A stretch of DNA of 64,000 nucleotides from Chrysopilus asiliformis. Lineage: Eukaryota > Arthropoda > Insecta > Diptera > Rhagionidae. This document shows positions 1-11,900 of the stretch, one piece after another. Numbering within the stretch: position 1 is the first letter of the stretch; each line of letters begins with the position of its first letter. Location: NCBI GenBank assembly GCA_964034945.1, contig OZ035960.1, forward strand, positions 21,315,487 to 21,379,486, read 5' to 3'. The position numbers were made by a program, and so were the translations under genes. The notes under the pieces were generated by a model. The model had not been told where the DNA came from. It ran no database searches and worked only from the letters and a program-made list of their open reading frames with translations.

Positions 1-3000
1 TATATGAAAAATTCTTAAAAATCTTCCATGCACAAATTTTGTGTGCAATTACACGAGTTTTGCATTTACGCGTGTTGCATTTAAGCGCGTTCTACTGTAT
101 ATCTATATTAATTTACAGTTTAAATTACAGACGCTTTTTTCTAATTTCAAACTTTAAACTCCTTTTTGCGAATAACCTTGACCAAATTAGGTTTTAAACT
201 GATGATTCATTAACAAAATAATAAATCAATGGGAAAGAATTATATATTTGGACATGTTTTATGTAACAAAACTTTACTTAACATTTGTGACGAAGCATAT
301 GTTACTGGTCACATGGGAATAGATCGAACTATTATAGAAAATTTTCCATTTTTATGGGGGAGCGGAGGGAAGTACCCCGATCGGATTTTGCTGTATGGAA
401 AAGTATTGCAAAATCTCATTTTAAACACATTTTGTCTTTATAAATTTTTCGATACGACGCATAGTTTAAGATTTTTTTAAGACTACCGAATAATTTTTAG
501 CAAATCTTAAAAACGGACTACGAAATTTTATGTTTCACCATTTCCATATGCTCTTAATGTGTTGTCTGGACTTTCATAAACAACCGGAGATTGAAGCATT
601 CTTGCCAAACAATGAGAGTATCATTTATTTCCGACAGCAAACAATGAACATAACTTAAATTTTATATTTGCATTAGCCAGGAATTACAATTATTTACGAA
701 AAACGGAAACATATGGACAAAAAGTATCGCCAATCTCGCCACTTCATCATTTGAATAGCATCAGATGGGAACAAGGAAAACAAAAGCAGAGGCCGGATTC
801 TCTGGATTGAATTTGTTTTCATCTGAAGAGGTTATTGCACCTTCCTCTATTTGGGATTCTCAGGCGAGAATCAAAAGTCTTCGGTAAAGCTAAGATCGGA
901 CTCGCGCCATTTGCCATTAATTTGGTCCTCACCTCGAATTCGCAGAACCTCTTATCAAGAAATAGTGGAAAAAAATAGCAAAAAAAATTCACCAAGAGTC
1001 AAACAGCAAACCATGAATCACACAAGTTAACGAAATTGATTAATAATGCACCATTTCGAAAACAAGTAGTCAATTCCTGGAAATTCGGGTGAATCGGCTG
1101 GGTCAATTTTCTGCACAAGTACCGACATATTCGAGAAAATCAATAATTCAAATTGCTGTCTTTTTTATAATTCTGGGCTGCTATAAGGGCATTTTCCGAT
1201 TGAAGTTCGACTTTCCCTAGCCATATGCCCACAATCTGGATTTGCCAAAACAATCGAAATACCATCGAAGACAGCCTGAAACATTGAAAAATGAGCCAAC
1301 CCTGCCATTTGGACGAAATTCGGAAGAGTTCCTTGAAAATCAAACAATTTCCATCGCGTCCAAATGGATCCCAGCCACTACACACTCAAGTATGCTTTCA
1401 CACTGTTGTACCCTGTATGCGGACACGAAAAAACAACACCAAAAAACGCACACACTCGAGCAGGGTCACAGAAATGGGAACTCAAACTGATTTTTTTCTT
1501 CGTCTTTCTACTCATCTTCGACTTTTCACTATAACTTTTCGGAGGGTTTTCCTTGATTTTCCAATTGATCAATCCGCACACCGGATTCTTGATTCGATAA
1601 TCTCAATTGTAAACCAGTAATTAGCAATTCACTTACTCACTTTAATCCGAAAAACGCTCAATTAATCTGCAAACCGAATTCTACACTACCAAAGCGGAAT
1701 ATTGCCAGTGTTGAAAGCCTGCTAAATGTTCTTTTCTGTAAAATACGGTACAACAAAAAAATACGGTAAAAATGGCGATTTTTCTTTGTCAGAGTACCAT
1801 AAATAAGAACCAGAGTGCCATGAATAAAATCTGCTGAAATTCTTTTATTTTTTAACTAATTAATTTACGCACAAACAATCTAAATTGAATAAAAAAAAAT
1901 ACAGCGGTAAGAAAATATTCAGATTGAGAGCTCTGACATACTAGAGAACCTATAACCGATAGACTAAAGTGTTAAAATTACCGCCAAGCTAAAAAATGAG
2001 TTCGAAAAACTTCAAAAGCTTGATTCATTTTCACAAATAAGTGCCAAAATAACTGAAATTGGTAGACATAAGTAAAAAAACTCATGTCTAGGGTATCAGA
2101 AAATTTGGAAAATCGTAGTTGCCTTAATAATATAAAAAAATGTTTATACACTGTTCTAATCTGGCGAAAAAGCTGTTCTAACTGACCTAATAGCAACACA
2201 TCAACAGCACTAGTGTCACAATCGGGAATAGAACCAACGACTTCCGGATAATTAAATTGAGTTTTCAAAATGTCTGAAGAATCATTTGTCTATTTGTATT
2301 TGTACAAAATAATAAAACTTAACAGCCGTAAATAAATCCAAAGAACGATTAAACACTTTTCAAACGCCCTATTCAGACAATTAAAGTTATTTTATGTCAA
2401 ATAAGTTCGATAAATATATGTTTTTTCTTTTTCATTCGGTTATAAGGAAATTTTCGATTTCGATAAATATTCGTTACTTTATTATTTCTACTGTAATTTA
2501 AAAGCCATTTGCCGAGAAAATACTGAAAAATGAATGTCAAGTAATTAAATTCTAAAATATATTAAAATTGGATAGTTTTTACATTTTTTTGATTGGTTGA
2601 AAGAGTTTTAATCAGTAATTATGCTTTTAAATTAATTTTACGAGAATTTTTGATTTTCCAACACAATTTCTAATTGAACGGTAATTTTCGGGCAATCATG
2701 TCAGTAATGAAGCTCACGGCGAGCTGTCATCTGCTTTTACGGTTAAATTTGAACAAAAAAACATGTTTTAGATGTTTTGCTGTAGTTTTAAATAATGTAG
2801 TCATGTATTTTTACATATAAATAAAAATAATTGTTTATAAAAAACTCTTCTAACACTGCCAGTAATTAGTTTTTAGTAGGTGAGTCGGAGAGGGATAAAA
2901 TTGGCGGGAATTTTGACAATTTCTTTGTCCGCCAAAAATCTCTTCAAAGACTTGTGTCTGACGCTCCTAAATACCGTCGCCTTTTTTCTTTGAATAATCG

Positions 3001-3020
3001 AAAGACAAATTATCGTCCAA
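1..3020. other. Gene-free flank upstream of esc
   Basis: I see no supported gene here. Several short overlapping reading frames occur at 1140-1620 on both strands, but they lack family motifs, splice-site support or codon bias, and the surrounding DNA is ordinary AT-rich spacer. The last 150 bases must hold the esc promoter and 5' UTR; no convincing TATA box is visible, as is usual for a housekeeping chromatin gene. Confidence 0.6.
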
Positions 3021-4469
3021 ATGAAGATGAAAGCGCCGCAGCCAGTTGATGAGAACTCATCCAACAACCATGAATTAACCGAGGAATCGGGAGATGTAAG
3101 TGGAAATCATTTTAAGGTTAAAACTTCGTGTTTGGAATTTTTTTCATTTCAATTTGCGGTCAGGACGAGAGCTTGGCTAGCAGTTCGACGACAAACACAT
3201 CCCGGAGCGCCACTCCAACCAATCGAAGACTGAAGAAGAAGAGGAAAAAGACCCCGAAAGTGACGAAGCCGCCGTACCGATTTGTGTAAGACTTGGCAGG
3301 AGTTCTCTAAAATTGGCATCGATTATTCAAAACAATATCTTTTAGTTGTAGTTTGAAGGAAGACCACGGACAACCGCTGTTTGGGGCACAGTTCAACCAC
3401 AACTTGAAGAAAGGGCAGCCCCAAATATTTGCGTCGGTTGGCAGCAATCGAGTTTCGGTTTACGAGTGTCTGCAGGATGGGGCTGTCAAATTGAGACAGT
3501 GCTATGCAGATCCGGATGTTAGATTTGTTGTTTCCGCCACAGTCTGTTATTGATTTTACTTATTTGCAGAATGACGAGATATTCTACACCTGCACCTGGT
3601 CCTACGAACCAGAGACTGGGCGACCGATTCTCGCTGCAGCGGGTCTGCGGGGCGTCATTCGGATTTTTAGCCCTGCTATTCAGACTTGTACTAAACACTA
3701 CATCGGCCACGGACACGCCATAAACGAGCTGAAGTTTCACCCTAAGAAGCCCTACATTCTGCTGTCGGCCAGCAAAGATCATTCGCTTCGGTTGTGGAAC
3801 GTTCAGTCCGACGTTTGTATTGCGATTTTCGGGGGCGTCGAAGGCCATCGGGATGAGGTGTTGAGCGCAGACTTTGATCTCAAGGGAGATCGAATAATGT
3901 CCTGTGGCATGGACCATTCCTTGAAGCTGTGGCGTTTGGATAAACAGTACATCAAGGATGCGGTCAAGAACAGCTACTTATTCAATCCCAACAAAAGTGT
4001 TCGTCCCTTCGATTCGGTGAAGGAGCACTTTCCCGACTTCTCAACACGTGATATCCACCGCAACTACGTAGACTGTGTCCAGTGGATTGGTGACTTTGTC
4101 CTATCGAAGTCCTGCGAGAATTCGATTGTTTGCTGGAAACCCGGCCGCATGGACGATAGTCCCGAGACAAAGCCCAGTGATTCCACGACAACAATTATCC
4201 ACCGATTCGATTATAAGGAATGCGAGATTTGGTTTGTTCGGTTCGCTTTGGACTTTTGGCACAAAGTGATGGCTTTGGGGAATCAAAGCGGGAAAACGTT
4301 CGTTTGGGAGGTGGACGTATCCGATCCGAATAATAGCAAATGTAGCTCTTTGCAGCATCCAAAGTGCGTGACTGCCATCCGACAGACGTCGTTTTCGCGT
4401 GATGGTGATATCCTGATTTGCGTTTGTGATGATGGAACGATTTGGCGCTGGGACAGGAACTTAAATTAG
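3021..4469 (+). CDS. esc: Extra sex combs / EED, PRC2 WD-repeat subunit
   Basis: Exons 3021-3095, 3164-3285, 3346-3517 and 3570-4469 join in frame (phases 0, 2, 0) to 422 codons plus TAA-type stop (TAG); introns are 68, 60 and 52 bp with GT-AG ends. The product matches ESC/EED, the H3K27me3-reading WD40 propeller of Polycomb Repressive Complex 2, which binds and allosterically stimulates the E(z)/EZH methyltransferase in the nucleus. Visible signatures include [12 protein letters not shown] at the start of the propeller, [80 protein letters not shown] and a terminal [10 protein letters not shown]. The N-terminal 65 residues are Ser/Thr- and Lys-rich and poorly conserved, as in other EED proteins. 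Length is close to fly ESC. The start is the first ATG of exon 1. It lies 1.4 kb upstream of SART1 on the same strand. Confidence 0.96.
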
Positions 4470-4476
4470 TCGTCAT

Positions 4477-4482
4477 ATTAAA
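4477..4482 (+). promoter_or_regulatory. Candidate esc poly(A) signal ATTAAA
   Basis: ATTAAA begins eight bases after the esc stop codon. It is the commonest variant of AATAAA. A very short 3' UTR would result; other A-rich matches lie downstream, so this is a candidate only. Confidence 0.4.
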
Positions 4483-4960
4483 GACTCAATATAAAAGAAT
4501 TTTTTTACAATAATCGTTTATTTGGATAGTATTTTTTTTTATTATTTGTATGTATGGAGAATTCTATTCACTAACCAAAATAAATCATATTAAATGACTT
4601 TAGAATAAAATATAGGAAAAATCGTAAACCGAAGTGGTTTGATTTCTGAATTTAAATTGAGTTAACCACCTAAAATAGCTATTAATTAGGCAAATTTTTG
4701 TTAAATGAGAGGATTACAGAGAAAATGGTAAAGATGGTGTTGTCGACCAATAAATAAATTAGTTTCCTCGGCATGTATTATAAAAATATTTGTATTTCGA
4801 TGCGAGAAAGGTCATTTTCATAGACTTATACATCTAAATTAGCGTGTCTATAAATTATTTTTGGATAAATTTTTATCATTAAAGTATAATAAACTTAAAA
4901 ACTTTAAATTTTATTGATTTTTTAGGAGTTTAAACACGTTTACACGGAGAGAATAACTAT

Positions 4961-5014
4961 GGGCATTGGGATGAGGTGCTGAGCGCAAACTTCGATCTGA
5001 AGGGAGGTCAAGAA
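4961..5014 (+). pseudogene. Fragment of an esc-like coding exon
   Basis: This stretch aligns with esc exon 4 at 3843-3896. Of the first 46 positions 40 match, and the translation GHWDEVLSANFDLKGG parallels [16 protein letters not shown] of the fifth-blade region. Four of the six early differences are synonymous third-position or leucine-codon changes, so the source looks like a coding paralogue diverging under selection (flies have esc and escl) rather than a recent copy of the neighbour. No homology continues on either side, so the piece is non-functional as it stands. I infer a remnant of a tandem or template-switched esc-like copy. Confidence 0.7.
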
Positions 5015-5883
5015 CGCTAAAACACTAAAAACTTTGTTATTATCGTCGTAAAATAATACTTTGTTATAATTTTGTAAACAACAACGGAATACACTCTTTC
5101 TATTTTATACATAGCTCGAAAATGTACGTTCGCAGTATCGAGCAAAACTTAATAAATTAGTATTATCTCACGATGATAACAGCCAAGTTAACACCGTTGG
5201 TGAATACCCCCTTTGTTTAAAAACTGCTAACAGGCGGCAAAATCTCTAGCAGTTATGATATATGATATAAGAAATTGATTTGGTATTACAGGTATTACAA
5301 TTAATTAAGTGGTTCGGTCAAAGATTCACCTTGATGAGTCCAGCCATTGATTCTCGGGGTTGAAACTAGATGTATTATTTTAAAAAATATTTCCACTTCC
5401 TAATTTTTCTATTTCAATTCAATGTCATTGTAATATTCGATCGTGGCCTTGAGAAATCTTGTACTTGAAAGAAACAAAAAATATTCCAAAAAATAGCCCA
5501 AAAATGATCAAAATGGAAAAAAGTTACAAAATTAGTCAGAGATTTTCATTTCAGAAAAAACCACAATAAAAATGGGATCTATTCTTCATGTGAAAGTTTC
5601 TCGTAAATTAACAGCCTTTCTGATATTTTATGAAAATGTTTGTCATAGTTTAAAGTATATTTTCTATTTCTGTTCTACAATTTAAACTTTTCGATAAAAT
5701 TGCGCCATTCCGGGTTACCATGTGCAAATCTTTTTGGTCAGAATTTTAGTTCTGAATATTTCCGCGAGCAGCACATGTTTTCGCAGCCATTTTCCTTTGG
5801 AAACGTTCATGTTTTTCGTGTCAAGAAATTAGTGTTTTTATAGAAAAGATCCGAAAGAATTACAGCGAAATAAGCCCAGGAAA
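5015..5883. other. Spacer with SART1 promoter region
   Basis: I see no gene in this spacer. The last 110 bases before the SART1 start codon form its presumptive 5' UTR and promoter; no TATA box is evident at the expected place. Confidence 0.5.
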
Positions 5884-8800
5884 ATGGGTTCATCGTCGAA
5901 GAAACACAAGAAAGACCGCGAGGGGAAGAAGCGCAAACACAAATCTCGCTCTCGTTCGCCCCATTACTCCCCGGACAACAGGGAAAAGCAGCGAGAAAAA
6001 GAAAAATCGTCATCCAAGAAGCATCACAAGCATAGATCCAGCCCCTCGCGCTCCCCGACTCGGTCCTCCATTGAGATTCGCGAAAAGGAGCGCGACCGCG
6101 ACAGGAGGCACAAACGGCACAAGGACAGACGGAATCGAGATGATCCAATAATAATAGTTGACAGATCCAAAACATCGGCGGCGCCACATCGAGAGGAGTA
6201 CCACAGCGACAGTAAGTGAAGATGCCACTCTTGAGGGCAGAACCTCTTGAGAAGGCACGCATCTCCGGACAGTTGTCGATACAGCAAAATATGAGAAAAG
6301 CGATTCATTCATATCCATTTAGTAAATATTGACCACTGTTCTTGGTGCGTGTCTATTTGCGTTGATCATAATAAACCATCGTTCGTCTTTTTTCTTGGCT
6401 ACTTTCAGAGTCTCCATGGGAAATATTCAATGTACATTAGAAACAAGATAATGAATGTTATTACACGAAGCGATATCAAGGTAAAAACTTGTCATAAGTC
6501 ATAAACGATTTATCATTGTTACTCGTATGTGGTCAACTATTGGAAGAGTTTGTTTTACTGGAGTCTAAAAGGTGCCATAGAAATTATGGATGGTGTGGTA
6601 GCCAAGGGAAAGGTTTCCTATGCATGAAAATCTGAATGTTTTTATGTGGCAAAAGGTCTAATTATAAATGCATCAAAGTTTAAAAAGAAAATATTTATAG
6701 CAAATATTTACTGGAAATGACAAAAAAAAATCTAAATAGTCGATAGATAGTCAATAGAATAGATAGGGAATCAAAAGTATCAAAAACATTAGCTTTTGTA
6801 TTTGGTTATCGAAGGGAATTGTATTTTTTTTTTTTTTTCAAAACGCCAAAAGAAATTATATAAATCAATTGTAGCAGAAGAAGAAAGGGGCCAAGACAAT
6901 CCACTCGGTTTTTAGGGGCAGACAATTTTCATGATATTAAAAATAGATCTTCAAACTTTCCTTGAAACAATGTCACATTTCGTCCAGGTACCACCAAATT
7001 TTGCTATGCCACTGATTTGTAGCGTCCGACCGAAACAAGAGTGGTATTTCGTAACTTGTTTCAAGCGTTGGTTTTGAGTTAGAAGAAAAGTGGTATTCGC
7101 TATCTCTGTTTCACCTTGAATTTTTTTTTTGTCGAAACATTGCGAATACAACTTTTTCTTCCAACTCGAAACAAACGCTTGAAACAATTACGGAATACAA
7201 CTCCAGGTTTTTAGGCCGAAACAGAAACCGAAACTCTAGTTTTTGGAAGAAACAGGCCGAAAGCAAAACTTTTTTCTACGACAAATCGATATTTAAACAA
7301 AATAATGGTTGTAGAAAATATAGAATTTTAACATTATTGTGATTTTATGATATAGGAAAATATTCTAGTGGAAGAAATTATTCATATTTAACTGATTCTA
7401 TTCGTGTTTTGAAATAAACTATAAAAATTCCATAAATTACATAAAAAACGTAAAAATATTATTTTTGTTTAGTATAATTATAGTTTAAATTATAATACAT
7501 CTAAATAATACTTTTTCTACAAGAGAAATTTTACTTTATGGTACAAGAGAAATTTTACTTTGAAAAATTAATACTCAAAATTAAATATTCAGATATTGTA
7601 TGTAAAAAACATTTTACTTGATCCTAACCTATCGAGAAAGTTGAGATAATCTAAGTTTTTGGGATAAATTTGGAAAAGCCTAGCAATTTTATGAAATATG
7701 TACTCGAAAATTATTGGGCAATAAATTAAATCACAATAAATTTTATGAACATCAAGTGTGAAATCTATTTTTGGAGAAATTGCCAACAAAAGAGAAAATT
7801 AGACATATGTTAAATCATTGAAAGAGTTTTAGCACCCAGTATTGCCTTTTAATGTATTTTTCTACGCAAGAATACGTCTTCGTTTAAGTAAATAATTTAA
7901 AATTATCTCAGAACGACTCTTGTGTCGATTTTGTCGCCAAATTTTGACCAAAACCGAAATTTGGCCGGAAGTGTAATTTTTGGGTGAAAGTTAAAGGCAA
8001 TAGTTACATATACCCAAGAAAGCTTAACCCATTTTTCGCCGCTCCTAGACGCGATGAAATCTTTTCTTGAAAATTTATGTAGAAACTACTTGAGAGTCAA
8101 ATATGTTTTCCAAAAAGTTTCAGAATTTTCCAACCAACAGTTTTCCGGAAAATTGTGGTAAAAATTCTTAACGAACGGCGAATAGCCGATACTTTAATAT
8201 ATTTTTTCAGAAAAATGTGAACATTTTTATTGATAATGGAATAAAAATTACATTTAGCTCAACCCCTTGCCACTTTGCGGTACATTCTTCGAAAAAATAA
8301 ACAAAAATGTGAAAAAAGGTTTTGTGGTACGAATTCTTACCAATGGCGAGAAACGAATATTTTTACGTTTCTGTTTTGTGGTCAAAAATGGGAAAATCCA
8401 ATCAACACGTTTTTCGCTTTACTGTCAAATGATCAAAGAATCTATATTAGCACTGCAAACAATGAAAAACTAATTTGATGAATTTTGATGAATATTTCAA
8501 GGTGTGGTGAGAATTCTTACCGGGTGGCCAAAAATGGGTTAAGAAATGAAAATAAGTTGGCTTCCAAGAAACATCTTGCTATGGTATACCACGTTTTTTA
8601 TTCACATTTGGGACTAGTATAGCTGTTAGCATCGTAAAATAGTATTATTTGAACAAAATTATTTATGTACCTACTAACCGCTTTTGTGTGAAATATTAAA
8701 TTTGGGTAAATGTTTGAAATAAGTAAAAATATACCTAGTGAGCTTAGCAATGCACTCATATTTAACAGTTTAGCTAATTTTTATACCCGTATGGTGAAAC

Positions 8801-8932
8801 CAAAGGGTATATTAACTTTGCCTTACCGTTTGTAACGCCAAGATCCCGTCATCGCGCAAAAAAATGAATTACACCAGTGTGTTTAGAATGATAAAAATAT
8901 TTAATTTCTGCATGTCCGTCCGTCTGTCTGTC

Positions 8933-8963
<31 letters not shown>

Positions 8964-11900
8964 CCGTCCGTCTGTGGCGCGGGTTGCGGGCGCACGGATT
9001 GAGCTAGAGACTTGAAATTTTGCACAGATCCGTTTTTTTGTAAAATGCGAGGCTAAGTTCGTTAATGGGCAAAAATGGACCATTAGGGGGGGTACCCCCC
9101 ATACGAACGAAATCGTTTTTTGTGAATATCTCAACAACGGTGCATCTTATCAAAAAAGTCCAAGAACAAAAGTTATTTAGGATATGATTCTACATAAAAC
9201 TCCCATACATCAAAATCCGATTGGAAAATTTTTTTAAAAATCTTATTGGAAAGTTTGACTTCAAAGTGGAATTTTTTGTACAACTGTTCGAATTTTGATA
9301 CGAATATCACCATACGGGTTTTCAATAATTGCCAGATTGTCAATTATAGCTTTTGTTATGTTTTATATTACAAAAAGTGTCGGAAAACTGTGAAAATAGA
9401 ATGGTTGCCGTAAAGAAAAAAGTAAAAAAGCGAAAAAAAATCTGAGTGAAAATGTGGATATTTTTTCGATTTTACTAAAGCCGAGAAAAAGTGCGTTCAT
9501 GGTTTGGGTCGTTCACAAAACCTTATCATGTAATATTATTTTACTACGATAACAACAATTTTGAAAGCATATGTGAATATCTCTAATTTACACGTTTTCG
9601 TTTTTCCAAAAAAAAAATGTATTTGCACAGCCATTCAAGAAAAATATCAGCAAACAAAGGTTATGCAAAAAAGAACATTTTGTAAAAGAATAAACGTCTA
9701 AATTTGCTTGTCTGTCTTTCGGCAACACAATGCATTCGGTATTCCAAAGCTTTTATTGTAATGAGATTTATTGTAAAAAAAACTTAACCGACAGTCAATT
9801 TTATTGACTACTAGCTTGCATACCCGTCGTTGCCGGGTTAAGTTTTTTCATTTTTTTTTTTTTTGATGGTCTATGTTGGAACTAAACTTCAGGCCAATCG
9901 GCTCGGTAGTTTCCCCGCGATAGAGTAACATAGCGCAAAAACTAAGTTTCGAAATCACTTTAGCCCCTCCCCCTACTCCCCCACCCCTCGCGCTACTTTT
10001 CCGTATGCCTATGTTGGAACCAGAACTACCACAGACACTCATGCCAAATTTCAAGTCAATCGGTTCAGCCGTTTTTGTGTGAAGGAGGAACAGACAGACC
10101 AACTCATTTTTATATATTAGTATGATATGATATGATGATTGTAGACAAATTAATATATTAAAACATAGCTTTATTCACCTAGACCTGTATTAAGCCTCAT
10201 AATATGATGAAAAATTGGATATTTATGCTGAAAGTTTTTTCTACAAAAAAAATTTGAACACTCAACAACTAATTGCGTCCGAAAATGACAAAAATTGAAT
10301 CTCTCCTTCGCGTGTCAAAATCGGTCAAGGTTTACTGGCAGGTGGCCTATTATGGAATACGATCGTAATCGTAACGATTTTGATTTGCCTGTGGTTGTTA
10401 GTAGAAAACAGTAGCAAAAACAGGCATATCCCAATCGTTACGATTAAGATCGTGTTCTATTTTATGTATTCCAGAAGTCGATTTTACAATTTTAGTTACA
10501 TATATACATACACACACACAGCATGTCGCGGAAACTGTAGGTAGATGTCGCTCACCTAAAACATAGTATAAATTTTTCTTTAAAAATTATTTCTTTTCCT
10601 TGGAAAAAATGGTTGGAAGATGATCAAAATTTCTATTATAATGAACCTTGAGTACCTTTAAAACACAGTAAAATTTCAGAAAAATCGGACATTCGGTTTG
10701 TCAAAAAAAAATATTTTTTTGAAAATAAAAAAAAATTATTCCAAAAGTATGAATTTTAGGAACTCGATTCCAAGTGCATACTTTTTCATACAAATATCCC
10801 TAGTTATAAATTTTTGAAAAGTGCAAAAATTCGTCAAACTTATGATTGGAGTTGTCAGCAGGTTTCCTCGTGGAAATTCAAGGGAAAAGATTGTCCGAAC
10901 CAAGATTAACAATTAATTTTTTTTCCTTTTCAGGTTCTGATGTGATCGAAGTTCCTATCGCTCCCCCCGCTCCAGTGATTTCAAATAAAGAGAAAACTCG
11001 CTCTCCATCACCAATACCAGAAAATGGGGCTGGCGACTGTCTATCAATCGATGAAACAAATAAATTACGTGCGAAATTGGGTTTAAAACCCCTGGAAGTT
11101 GAGTCCTCCGTACAATTGAAGGCTGCGTCATCAACAGCAACGAATGGAAATAAAAACGATGAAGGTTTGGCGTCTTACAAGGACGAATGGGGGGAGTTTT
11201 TACACAAACCAGCGACGAATCTCGCTGAGAAAATTGAGGCGGACAAAATTCGCGAGAAGATCAAACAACGGAAAGAAAAACGGGCACTGGAGGATAAATT
11301 GAAGAAGGTTAAGGGTCTCGGCGAGTCCGATGATGAGGTGGACGATCTGAAGAAGTGGTCGGAACGGACTAAGCATAAGGATGTTATGCGAAAGGAAGCC
11401 GAGCGAAGGGTAAATGATTTTCAATAAACGATGTTGGAATACAGAAGTGAGGATATTAATAGGTTTTCTTTGTTAGGCGAAATTACTTGAGGAAATGGAC
11501 GAGGAATTTGGTGTAGGAAATCTTGTCGAACAGGAGAGGAGGAACGCCAAACGGGAAGCGTACAAGGATCGCGATTTAAAGGGACTTCGGGTTGAACATA
11601 ACGTTGACGAATTTATGGAGGGCCGAAATTTGATTCTAACACTCAAAGATAAGGATGTGTTGGACGATAAAGACGACACTTTGGTCAATGTGAATTTAAT
11701 GGATGAGGAACGATACAAGAAAAATGTTGAAAACAGGAAACAGAAACCAAATTTGTACGGCTATAATGTTTACGACGAAGAGGCCGACGAGTATGGGCAA
11801 CCAATCGAACGATCCGTTTTGGGTAAATATGACGAAGAAATTGATGGCACTAAGAAGAAAAGTTTCACAATTGGTGAAAGTATGGCGGAGGAGCGGGCCC

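Noticed and set aside
229..480. An 83-codon open frame near the left edge
   Set aside because: There are no recognised motifs and no supporting context; its length is expected by chance in this much sequence.
1140..1620. Overlapping reading frames of 60-109 codons on both strands
   Set aside because: They shadow each other, show no family motif and have no consistent splice sites.
3504..4469. A single-exon start for esc within exon 3
   Set aside because: The family sequence continues upstream through three exons with correct splice sites; reading from 3504 would include an intron.
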